Shown: positions 39,663 through 51,100 of the stretch, piece after piece
How the letters are laid out: each line of letters starts with the position of its first letter
Position numbering within the stretch: the first letter of the stretch is position 1
NCBI GenBank assembly: GCA_023423975.1
Contig: JAFAEO010000084.1
Location: 186,001-250,000 of the forward strand
Origin: Pseudomonadota bacterium
GTDB lineage: Bacteria; Pseudomonadota; Gammaproteobacteria; Burkholderiales; Burkholderiaceae_B
Direction of reading: 5' to 3'
Length of the DNA stretch: 64,000 nt
Position numbers and translations under genes: made by a program
Notes under the pieces: model-generated
Told to the model about the DNA's origin: nothing
Database searches by the model: none
The model's input: the letters and a program-made list of their open reading frames with translations, nothing else

Positions 39663-40478
39663 ATGAATGGTCCTGTTCTGGGTTGCGTGATGGTGTTGGC
39701 ATCGTTGTTCTCATATGAAATTGGTGCCCAAAATATAGCCCTGGAGTCCAGGGAGTATAAGGTTGGGATCGCCGTAGATCGAGTGCCGCGCGAGGCGACA
39801 ACAGTGGCTGAGGCGATAAGAAAGCGTCTGAATTTGATAAAGAAGATAGAACCGCTCAGCAAAAAGCAATCACAGGTGCAATTTTTTGATACCAGTTCCT
39901 GTGCTTTGGCAAGAAACGCCATGCTTTTACGAGCTCGAACCAAGTCAAGTGGGCAGCCCCGGCTTACTTTGAAGATCCGCAATGCCGACATTCTGACTGT
40001 GGATACGATGCCCATTGCATTAGCCAACAAAAAAAGCGTCCCCATTGAAGATGATTACGGTATCGGAACCGACGGCAAACCGGTCAGCAATTTTTCCAAG
40101 TCATTTTCTTTTGATGGTGCAGTCCCCAACCGACAGGCAGACATCAGTAGTCAAATCGTCAATCTGGAACGTTTCGGCGTGGGTTTCTCCCAGCAACCTT
40201 TGCGAAGCGGGCCGCAGGTTGCCGAGACTGTATTTGTGTCCAAGCCAGTAGTTATCACAGATGAGTTGGCAGCTGAAGTTGAAATTTCGCTTTGGTACGA
40301 ACAAGCGGGTGGGGCTTTGCTGGCCGCTGACGTATCCTTTACTGTGGAGGCGCCATTTGACTATTTGCAATTGCAGGCAGCAGACAAATTGCTGCTGGAT
40401 TTCTCCGAGGCTTTAGGAGACTTCAGGGGCACCACAGCAGAGAAGGCGCTGGCGGTCATTCCGGCATTCTGTCGATAG
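39663..40478 (+). CDS. Secreted CYTH-like domain protein
   Basis: A 271-residue protein with an N-terminal hydrophobic signal (VLGCVMVLASLFSYEIGAQN). The mature part has a CYTH-like pattern: alternating strands with QVQFFDTSSCALARNAMLLR, then ARTKSSGQPRLTLKIRNAD, and a late EVEISLWYEQAGGALLAADV. CYTH enzymes use polyphosphate-type substrates inside a tunnel; a secreted version is less usual and its catalytic EXEXK is not evident, so it may be a binding protein. An AAGGAG box precedes the ATG. Confidence 0.65.
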   Translation: MNGPVLGCVMVLASLFSYEIGAQNIALESREYKVGIAVDRVPREATTVAEAIRKRLNLIKKIEPLSKKQSQVQFFDTSSCALARNAMLLRARTKSSGQPRLTLKIRNADILTVDTMPIALANKKSVPIEDDYGIGTDGKPVSNFSKSFSFDGAVPNRQADISSQIVNLERFGVGFSQQPLRSGPQVAETVFVSKPVVITDELAAEVEISLWYEQAGGALLAADVSFTVEAPFDYLQLQAADKLLLDFSEALGDFRGTTAEKALAVIPAFCR

Positions 40479-40668
40479 CCGTTCATTCTGACGCAGAGCT
40501 CGATAGCGGCATTTGGCCCAGGCCTTCTCAGAGCGGGTGTAAGTGCGGACGCAAATTTGGGCCGACGCTGTGGTGCTATCATCAAAGATGATAAGACTCG
40601 CCGTAGCGGGTCTTGTCGTTATAGCCTGGAAGGCTGTTGGATCGCGTGGACAGCAGGGCTAATATCTA

Positions 40669-41364
40669 TTATTCATTTTTGGATAGCAGGCAGCGATAGA
40701 TCAGCCCGCCGGCAATAGCACCAACAATTGGTACAATCCAGAAGACCCATAGTTGTGATAACGCTCAATCTCCCTGGAAGACGGCGACGCCTGTGCTTCG
40801 AGCAGGGTTAACAGAGGTGTTGGTTACCGGGATGCTGATCAGATGAATCAATGTAAGCGCCAGGCCGATGGCAAGCGGGGCAAATCCTGCCGGTGCGCGC
40901 TTATCGGTGGCGCCATGAATAATAACTAAAAAGAATGCAGTCAATACAAATTCGGCAATAATTGCTGCCGTTAGAGAGTAGCCGCCCGGCGAATGCTCGC
41001 CGTAGCCATTGGACGCAAATCCACTGGCAGAGACATCGAACCCTGCTTTGCCGCTGGCGATCAGATACAGCACACCGCCGGCGATAATGCCGCCGATCAC
41101 TTGAGAAATAACATACGGCACCACAGTGGAGAAGGGGATGCGTCCGCCGGCAAAGAGACCCAGCGTCACGGCCGGATTAAAGTGCCCGCCAGAAATATGG
41201 CCTACTGCGTAGGCCATCGTGAGTACCGTCAAACCGAAAGCCAGTGCTACACCGGCAAATCCTATTCCCAATTCCGGAAAACCTGCCGCAAGCACCGCAC
41301 TGCCACAACCACCGAAGACCAGCCAGAATGTTCCAAATGCCTCGGTGCGACGTTGCTTAATCAT
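40669..41364 (-). pseudogene. aqpZ: Aquaporin Z gene with a nonsense codon at position 200
   Basis: The frame encodes AqpZ with both NPA motifs (GGHFNPAVTLGLFAGGRI and NTSVNPARSTGVAVF). After FQGD a TGA stands where homologues have Trp, and the same frame then resumes with ALSQLWVFWIVPIVGAIAGG and LIYRCLLSKNE to a natural TAA. Restored length is 231 residues, the same as E. coli AqpZ. The stop removes the last membrane helix. Loss of function or occasional TGA read-through are the alternatives; a sequencing error is possible. Confidence 0.88.
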
Positions 41365-42173
41365 TCTCTTTCCTTTGTTGTATGGGTTGTGGGCAAATTA
41401 TGCGATCAATTGCCAGGGCGAGCAATTCCATTGGAGTCAATTGGATAGGCGAAGATTAACCAAATATATCTATTTCGATTGCAATGAATTTGTTGATGAG
41501 TCAGCAGTAAAGGCTCTCCAGCGAGTTGCAATCACAGGCCGGTTTAAACCCCACTAGATTATCGCGGACCATTGTCGCATAGGTATGGATGGAGGGTATA
41601 TAAGCGGCGAGCGCAGGCGCTACGGGCACAGAAGTGGTCTGGCGATATTTCCCGGCGGATCAGTATGGAGCAATAGTGGCTTGCGCGAACGCGATTTTTA
41701 TATCGAGCTCTTTTACTTTGATCATGTTCCGAGTGGTTTTTAGCACAGCCTATCATTAGCCCAACGTGCCGTGGATTGAAGCTAGTCATTCAGCATGTTA
41801 CAGCAACGTCTGAGAAATGATTGATTTTGGCCATAGGTGGTGGTCGGCTCATTGGGGTTGGGCTTTGTTTTGAAACGAACGCATATAACCATGAAATTGG
41901 GACGGTGTTAAGGCCTGTACATAAATACGCCACTATTTTCCTTTGTTTAAAACGTAAATATTGGTGAATTAACTCAAGAAAATTGATTTGTATTAATTTT
42001 ATTTTGAAGAAAAAAATACACAATCCCGGCGCGGATGAAATTGCTGGAGTGGGTACTCAGACTGCGATCCGCCAGCGTATCGCGGGTTCGTTTGCTATGT
42101 CCAAACAATGGCCATGACATAACGATAAGCCAGGATAAATAGTCAGCTATGGAATTGAGTTAAGGATCTTCTT
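41365..42173. other. Long intergenic region upstream of the giant adhesin
   Basis: About 800 bp with no supported gene; small ORFs lack ribosome sites. The part from about 41,930 to 42,030 is strongly AT-rich, with runs such as TTTTATTTTGAAG, and probably holds regulatory DNA for the adhesin, for example nucleoid-protein binding. The adhesin leader has an AAGGA box at 42,161. Confidence 0.5.
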
Positions 42174-45100
42174 GTGAATAAAATTTTTCGTGTCATTTGG
42201 AATACAGCTACCAGAAACTGGGTTGTCGTCTCGGAAATTACCAGAACTTCAGTTTCAAAACCAGGTAGTGCTTATGTATCGGTACAGCGGCGAAACAATG
42301 TTCAGCCATCAGCTGTTTTTGCTTCAGGCAACTTGAAACTTACAGAGCTGGCCATGGCGTTTTGTATGGCTGGGCTATGGATGTTCGCTTCGCCAGCCGT
42401 CGGCGCGCCGCTCAAAGCAAGTAATAATCCCGGAACTGAGCTTGCCAGTAATAGATGCAGTTCTGGAGCGACCGCTACCAACGTTGGGGGTATCGCTGTT
42501 GGTTGTGGCGCACGGGCAGAAAGCGGCACCATCGCTATCCTGAACCGAAACAATCCGTTTGAAAGGCGTACTGATACGATCCCATCCTCAATTACACGTG
42601 GAGGACTGCTTGAGGCGCAATCCATCGCGATCGGCGAAGCGGCTTCTGCGGGAAAGTCGGCAATAGCAGTGGGTGGTCGCTCCAATGCGGTAGACGAATT
42701 GGCTACGGCAATGGGCGTGTGGGCGCGTGCTCAGGGTAAATCTTCAATCGCTATCGGCCCCAGAACGCTGGCTACGGGTAATACAAGCCTTGCGCTTGGA
42801 CGTCAATCTGTGGCAAATGCAGATTTCGCCCAGGCGATTGGTAATGTTGCCGCCGCAACGGGCGTATCCGCTCTGGCGGTCGGGCATTCGGCGACCGCAA
42901 CAGGTCCTCGGTCTATCGCCATTGGCGGTGCGGATACTGGATTGGAGTCAGTGGGCGGGCAAGGCGGTGTTACTTATCAAGAGAATTCAGCGACAAAGGC
43001 TACGGGCATCGGCTCTGTTGCTCTTGGCGGCGGGGCGATTGCGACGACGGATCGCGCCCTTGCACTTGGTGATTGGGCTCAAGCAACACGGGCCGGATCG
43101 GTAGCGTTGGGCAGTGGTTCGAATACGGATGTGGTGGCTACGGCAATTAGCAGCGCCACCGTAGGCGGCGTTCCTTATACAGGGTTTGCTGGCGTCGTGA
43201 CAGATCCAAATAAGCTGGTTTCAGTGGGTTTTCGTGCAGGAGAACGCCAGATAAAAAACGTCGGATCGGGAGAAATCTCGGCTACCAGTACCGACGCAGT
43301 CAATGGCAGCCAGTTATATGCTGTTGCAATGGCGGCAAGACAAGGCGGTAGCATCAGTTTTTCAGGCGACGTCAATGGCGCAGGATCCAGCGCGGCGAAT
43401 GACAAAAAGGTCAATATCTCTTCTGGAGAAAATCTGAACATCACGGGTGGTGTAACCGCCCCAAATAGCCTGGTAAACGATCAAATCGGCGTAGTAGCAG
43501 ATCCGTCCGGTAAAACGTTGAATGTGCGATTAAGAAAGGATTTGAACCTGGGAGGTGACGGCAGTCTGCAGTTTGGCGCAAATGGCCCGAAATTAAATGG
43601 CGCCGGGCTTAACATGAATAACAAAAAGGTGACTGGTCTGGCTCCTGGAACAACGGATACTGACGCCGTTAACGTTTCGCAATTGAATGGTGTTAAAGCT
43701 ACGGCTGATAATGCAGTGACTCGGGCAAGCAATGCAGTTACCGAAGCATCCAAAGGATGGAACCTGCAAGCCAATGGTGATGCTGCGAGTAAAGTGGCGC
43801 CTGGCAATACGGTGCAGTTCATTGATGGCACCAATATTGACATTACTCGTCGGGGCAACAATGTAACTGTGGCGACATCACCCGATCTCACAGCTAACAG
43901 TTTGAGCATTAACAATGGTGGGCCCGTTTTGAATGCCAATGGTATTGCCATGGGTAACAAGAAAATCAGTGGCCTGGCCAATGGCAATGCGCCAGCCGAT
44001 GCAGTGAACTTCTCGCAACTGAATGGTGTTAAATCCACAGCCGACAATGCGCTGACGCAGGCAGGTAACGCACTGACTCAGGCTGGCAATGCCGTAACCG
44101 AAGTTTCAAAAGGATGGAACCTGCAAGCCAATGGTGATGCCGCGAGCAAAGTGGCGCCTGGCAATACGGTGCAGTTCATTGATGGTACCAATATTGACAT
44201 TACTCGCCAGGGCAATGCTGTCACCATTGCAACATCACCACAATTGGCGGCTGATGGCCTGACCATTAACAATGGCGGGCCCGTATTGAATGCCAATGGT
44301 ATTGCCATGGGTAATAAGAAAATCAGTGGCTTGGCCAATGGCAATGCGCCAGCCGATGCAGTGAACTTCTCGCAACTGAATGGTGTTAAATCCACAGCTG
44401 ACAATGCGCTGACGCAGGCAGGTAACGCATTGACTCAGGCTGGCAACGCCGTAACCGAAGCTTCAAAAGGGTGGAACCTGCAAGCCAATGGTGATGCCGC
44501 GAGCAAAGTGGCGCCTGGCAATACGGTGCAGTTCATTGATGGTACCAATATTGACATCACCCGCCAGGGCAATGATGTCACCATTGCAACATCACCGCAG
44601 TTGACGGCTGATAGTCTGATCATTAACAACGGTGGTCCCGTCCTGAATGCCACTGGTATTGTCATGGGTGGTAAAAAAATAACTGGTCTGGCAGATGGGA
44701 CGGCGCCGACTGATGCAGTGAGCTTTTCGCAATTGAATGGTGTCAAGTCTGAGGCTGCCAAGGCATTGACTCAAGCAGATAACGCATTAGCTCAGGCCGG
44801 CTTTGCCGTAATCGAAGCCTCAAAAGGGTGGAATCTGCAAGCCAATGGTGATGCCGCCAGTAAAGTTGCGCCTGGTGATACCCTTCAATTCCTTGACGGT
44901 AACAATATTAATATCACTCGCAACGGCAACGACCTGGCGTTCGCAACCTCGGCTGATCTTATAGCCGACAGCCTGACCATTAATAATGGCGGCCCCGTCC
45001 TGAATGCCAGTGGTATTGAATTGACGGGCAAAAAAATAACCGGCCTGGCCGATGGAACCGCGCCAACTGATGCTGTGAGCTTTTCGCAACTGGGCGACGT

Positions 45101-48100
45101 CAAGACCTTGGCAGAAAACGCCATGAACGAGGCCTCTAAAGGCTTCAATCTGCAAGCTAACGACGATTCCGCAAGCAAAGTGGCCCCTGGTGATACCGTT
45201 CAATTCATTGATGGAACAAATATCGACATCACTCGTGTTGGTAACGGTATCACCATTGCAACGGCAGCCGATCTGACAGCCGATAGCCTGACCATTAATA
45301 ACGGTGGCCCTGTGATAAGCAGCGTTGGCGTGGATCTGAAAGACAAGAAACTGACCAATATCGCAGCCGGTACATTGTCAGCAGGCAGCAAAGATGGCGT
45401 GAACGGCAGCCAACTGTTCGCGGTGGGCAATAGCACCGCTGCGGCATTTGGCGGCGATAGTGTCTTCGATCCTGCTACCGGTGTGGTAACGCCATCACTC
45501 AAAGTAGGTGACAAGAACTTCACCAATGTGAATGCCGCACTGGGTGATCTGAACGACACCCTGGCCTCAACCACTGCTGAAGCATCTAAAGGTTGGAACC
45601 TGCAAGCCAATGGCGATACAGCAAGCAAAGTTGCGCCGGGCGATACCGTGCAGTTCATTGATGGTAACAACATCGACATTACTCGCAACGGTAACGATAT
45701 CACCATTGCAACGGCAGGCGATCTGACCGCAGACAGTCTGACTTTCAACAATGGTGGCCCTGTGCTGAGCAGCGCTGGTATTGATTTGAATGACAAGAAA
45801 CTCACCAATATGGAAGCAGGTACATTGTCTATAGACAGTAAAGATGGTGTGAATGCTAGCCAACTGTTTGCTGTGGGCAATAGCACTGCTGCTGCGTTCG
45901 GCGGCGACAGTACCTTCGATCCTGCGACTGGTGTGGTGACTCCATCATTAAAAGTTGGCGATAAAAACTTCACAAACGTGAACGACGCACTGAGTGATTT
46001 GAACACCACCCTGGCATCGACCACTGCCGAAGCGAGCAAAGGTTGGAATCTGCAAGCCAATGGCGACGCTGCAAGCAAAGTTGCTTCGGGCGACACCGTT
46101 CAATTCATTGATGGAACGAACATCAATGTAACGCGTAACGGTAACGATATTACCGTTGCAACAGCGGCCGATCTGGCAGTAGACAGCCTCACCATCAACA
46201 ATGGGGGACCTGTGCTAGGTAGTACTGGCATCGATCTGAAGGACAAGAAGTTGACCAATGTGGCTGCCGGCACATTGTCTGCAGATGGTAAAGACGCTGT
46301 CAATGCCAGCCAGCTGTTTACCGTGGGCAATAGCACCGCAGCGGCATTTGGTGGCGATAGCACTTTCGATCCAGCCACCGGTGTAGTGACTCCGTCGCTC
46401 AAAGTGGGGGATAAGAACTTCACCAATGTGAATGCAGCACTGGGTGATTTGAACGACACCCTGGCCTCAACCACGGCTGAGGCATCTAAAGGTTGGAACT
46501 TGCAGGCCAATGGCGACGATGCAAGCAAAGTTGCTCCGGGCGACACCGTTCAATTCATTGATGGTACAAACATCAATATCACTCGTGCTGGTAACGATAT
46601 CACCATTGCAACGGCAAAGGATCTGACCGCAGATAGCCTGACCGTTAACAATGGTGGTCCTGTGCTGAGCAGCGCTGGCGTTGATCTGAAAGAAAAGAAA
46701 CTGACCAATATGGCTGGCGGTACACTGTCGACAGATAGCAAAGATGGTGTAAATGCAGGTCAATTGTTCGCTGTAGGTAACAGCACCGCTGCTGCGTTCG
46801 GCGGCGGCAGCACCTTCGATCCTGCTACTGGTGTGGTGACTCCATCACTCAAAGTAGGCGATAGAAACTTCACAAACGTGAACGACGCCCTGGGCGATCT
46901 GAACGACACGCTGGCTTCTACGACAACTGAGGCATCTAAAGGGTGGAACCTGAAATTGAACGATGAAGCATCTAGCAAAGTCGCGCCTGGAGATACCGTA
47001 AAACTGGCGAACGGTAACAATATTGCCCTTACCAAGGATGGCGATGCTATTTCGATCGGGACTGTGCCTAATCTGAAGGCAGACAGCCTGACCATCAACA
47101 ATGGTGGTCCTGTCTTCAATGTTGATGGCATCAGCATGAACGAGAAGAAGATAACCAATGTGACTGCTGGCACACTGTCTGCAGATGGCAAAGACGCTGT
47201 CAATGCCAGCCAATTGTTCGCTGTGGGCAATAGCACTGCAGCAGCATTTGGTGGCGATAGCACTTTCGATCCCGCTACCGGTGTGGTGACCCCATCGCTT
47301 AAAGTAGGCGACAAGAACTTCACCAATGTGAATGCCGCACTGGGAAATCTGAATGACACCCTGGCATCAACCACTGCTGAGGCATCCAAAGGTTGGAACT
47401 TGCAAGCTAACGGTGATACAGCAAGCAAAGTTGGCCCGGGCGATACCGTACAGCTGCTTGATGGAACGAATATCAATGTAACGCGTAACGGTAACGATAT
47501 TACCGTTGCAACAACGCTAGATCTGACAGCAGACAGTCTCTCCATCGACAATGGTGGCCCTGTGCTGGGTAGTACTGGTATCGATTTGAATGACAAGAAG
47601 CTGACCAATGTGGCAGCCGGTGCCTTGTCTGCAGACAGCAAGGATGGCGTGAACGCCAGTCAGCTGTTCGCTGTGGGCAATAGCACTGCAGCAGCATTTG
47701 GTGGCGATAGCACCTTCGATCCCGCTACCGGTATGGTGACGCCATCACTTAAAGTAGGCGACAAGAACTTCACCAATGTGAATGCCGCACTGGGTGATCT
47801 GAACGACACGCTGGCTTCGACGGCAACTGAGGCATCTAAAGGCTGGAACTTGCAGGCCAATGGCGACGATGCAAGCAAAGTTGCTCCGGGCGATACCGTT
47901 CAATTCATTGATGGAAGTAACATCAATGTGACCCGCAATGGCAACGATATTACCGTTGCAACAACGCCAGATCTGACTGCAGACAGTCTGAGCATAGCCA
48001 ACGGTGGTCCAGTCATCAATGTTGATGGCATCAACATGAATAACAAAAAGCTGGCCAATGTGGCAGCCGGTGCCTTGTCTGCAGACAGCAAGGATGGCGT

Positions 48101-51100
48101 GAACGGCAGTCAACTGTTTGCTGTGGGCAATAGCACTGCAGCGGCTTTCGGTGGCGACAGCACCTTCGATCCCGCTACCGGTGTGGTGACGCCATCACTT
48201 AAAGTAGGCGACAAGAACTTCAACAATGTGAATGCCGCACTGGGTGATCTGAATGACACCCTGGCGTCGACCACTGCTGAAGCAGCTAAAGGCTGGAACC
48301 TGCAGGCCAATGGCGATGGTATAAGCAAAGTCGCCCCTGGTGATACTGTTCAGTTTGTCGATGGTGCCAACATCGATATCACCCGTAACGGCAGTGAGTT
48401 GACGTTCGCAACATCGCCAAATCTGACAGCAGATAGCCTGACCATTAATAATGGTGGTCCAACTATCAATAGTACTGGCATTGATATGAGCGGTAAGCAA
48501 CTTACCAATATGGGAGCAGGTACACTGTCGGCAGATAGCAAAGATGGTGTAAATGCAGGTCAATTGTTCGCTGTAGGTAACAGCACCGCTGCTGCGTTCG
48601 GCGGCGGCAGTACCTTCGATCCTGCGACTGGTGTGGTGACTCCATCATTAAAAGTTGGCGATAGAAACTTCACAACCGTGAACGACGCCCTGGGTGATTT
48701 GAACACCACCCTGGCTTCGACCACTGCCGAAGCGAACAAAGGTTGGAACCTGCAACTGAACGATGAGGCATCCAGCAAAGTTGCACCTGGCGATACTGTA
48801 AAAGTGGCTAATGGCAGCAATATTGCCATTACCAAAGACGGTGATGCCATTTCGATCGGAACAGTGCCTAATCTGACTGCAGACAGCCTGACCTTCAACA
48901 ACGGCGGGCCTGTGCTGAGCAGCGCTGGCATTGACCTGAAAGATAAGAAGTTGACTAATGTCGCCGCCGGTACACTGTCGGCTGATAGCAAAGATGGCGT
49001 GAATGCCAGCCAGCTGTTCGCGATGGGCAATAGCACCGCTGCTGCGTTCGGTGGCGACAGCGCCTTCGATCCTGTGACTGGTGTGGTGACGCCATCACTC
49101 AAAGTAGGCGACAAGAGCTTCACCGATGTGAATGCAGCACTGGGTGATCTGAACGACACGCTGTCATCAACTACTGCTGAGGCAGCTAAAGGCTGGAATC
49201 TGCAAGCCAATGGCGATACAGCAACTAAAGTAGCTCCAGGGGATACCGTACAGTTGCTTGACGGATCGAACATCAATGTCTCGCGTAACGGTAACGATAT
49301 CACCATTGCAACGGCAGCCGATCTGACCGCAGACAGTCTCACCATCAATAATGGCGGTCCTGTACTGGGTAGTACTGGCATCGACCTGAAGGACAAGAAA
49401 CTGACCAATATGGCTGCTGGTTCCTTGTCTGAAGACAGCAAAGATGGCGTGAACGGCAGTCAACTTTTTGCTGTGGGCAATAGCACGGCAGCAGCCTTCG
49501 GTGGTGACAGCACCTTTGACCCTGCTACTGGTGTCGTGACACCATCGCTCAAAGTTGGCGATAAAAACTTCACAAATGTGAATGCGGCATTGGGCGACCT
49601 GAACACCGCCCTGGCATCGACCACCGCTGAAGCGAATAAAGGATGGAACCTGCAAACTAACGGCGATACCGCCAGCAAAGTGGCCCCTGGCGATACCGTA
49701 CAATTCATAGATGGAACTAACATCAACGTTACCCGAAATGGCAATGATCTCACGATTGCAACAGTTGCGGACTTGAATGCGGATAGCCTCACCATCAATA
49801 ATGGCGGTCCTGTGCTGGGTAGTACTGGCATCGACCTGAAGGACAAGAAGCTAACCAATGTGGCAGCTGGTGCCTTGTCTGCAGACAGCAATGATGGCGT
49901 GAACGGCAGTCAACTTTTTGCTGTGGGCAATAGCACCGCAGCAGCCTTTGGCGGCGACAGCACCTTTGACCCTGCGACTGGCGTGGTGAATCCATCGCTC
50001 AAAGTTGGCGACAAGAACTTCACCAATGTGAATGCGGCATTGGGCGACCTGAACGACACGCTGGCTTCGACCACTGCTGAGGCAGCTAAAGGATGGAACC
50101 TGCAAGCCAATGGCGACACAGCAAGCAAAGTTGCTCCAGGCGATACCGTTCAGTTCATTGATGGTGCGAATATCAAGGTGACCCGCAATGGCAACAATAT
50201 CACCATTGCTACGGCAGCCGATCTGACTGCAGACAGTCTGAGCATTGCCAACGGTGGTCCCGTCTTCAATGTTGATGGTATCAACATGAATGACAAGAAA
50301 CTTACCAATGTGCAAGCCGGCACACTATCTGCAGATGGCAAAGATGCTGTCAATGCCAGCCAGCTGTTCGCGGTGGGCAATAGCACCGCTGCGGCTTTGG
50401 GTGGCGATAGCGCCTTCGATCCCGCGACCGGTGTGGTGACGCCATCGCTCAAAGTTGGCGACAAAAACTTCACAACCGTGAACGACGCCCTGGGTGATTT
50501 GAACACCACCCTAGCATCGACCACTGCCGAAGCGAACAAAGGTTGGAACCTGCAAGCCAATGGCGACACAGCAAGCAAAGTAGCGCCTGGTGATACCGTT
50601 CAATTCATTGATGGTACCAACATCGATATCACCCGCGACGGGAACAACATCACCATTGCAACGGGAGCCGATCTGACAGCAGATAGCCTGACCATCGATA
50701 ACGGTGGCCCTGTACTGAACAGTGCTGGGATCGATTTGAAAGACAAAAAATTAACCAATGTGGCTGCCGGCACACTGTCTGCAGATGGCAAAGATGCTGT
50801 CAATGCTAGCCAGTTGTTTGCCGTCGGCAATAGCACCGCAGCAGCCTTCGGCGGCGATAGCGTCTTTGATCCAGCCACCGGTGTAGTGACGCCATCAATC
50901 AAAGTGGGCGAAAAGAACTTCACAAACGTGAACGATGCATTGGGTGATTTGAATACGACCCTAGCATCAACCACTGCTGAAGCAGCTAAAGGATGGAACC
51001 TTCAGACCAATGGCGACGCTGCAAGCAAAGTAGCACTTGGCGACACCGTTCAGTTCCTTGATGGTAACAATATCGACATCACTCGCAATGGTAACGACAT

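Noticed and set aside
40593..40614. Terminator AAGAC...GTCTT after the CYTH-like gene
   Set aside because: The stem has a mismatch and no T tract; too weak to list as a feature.
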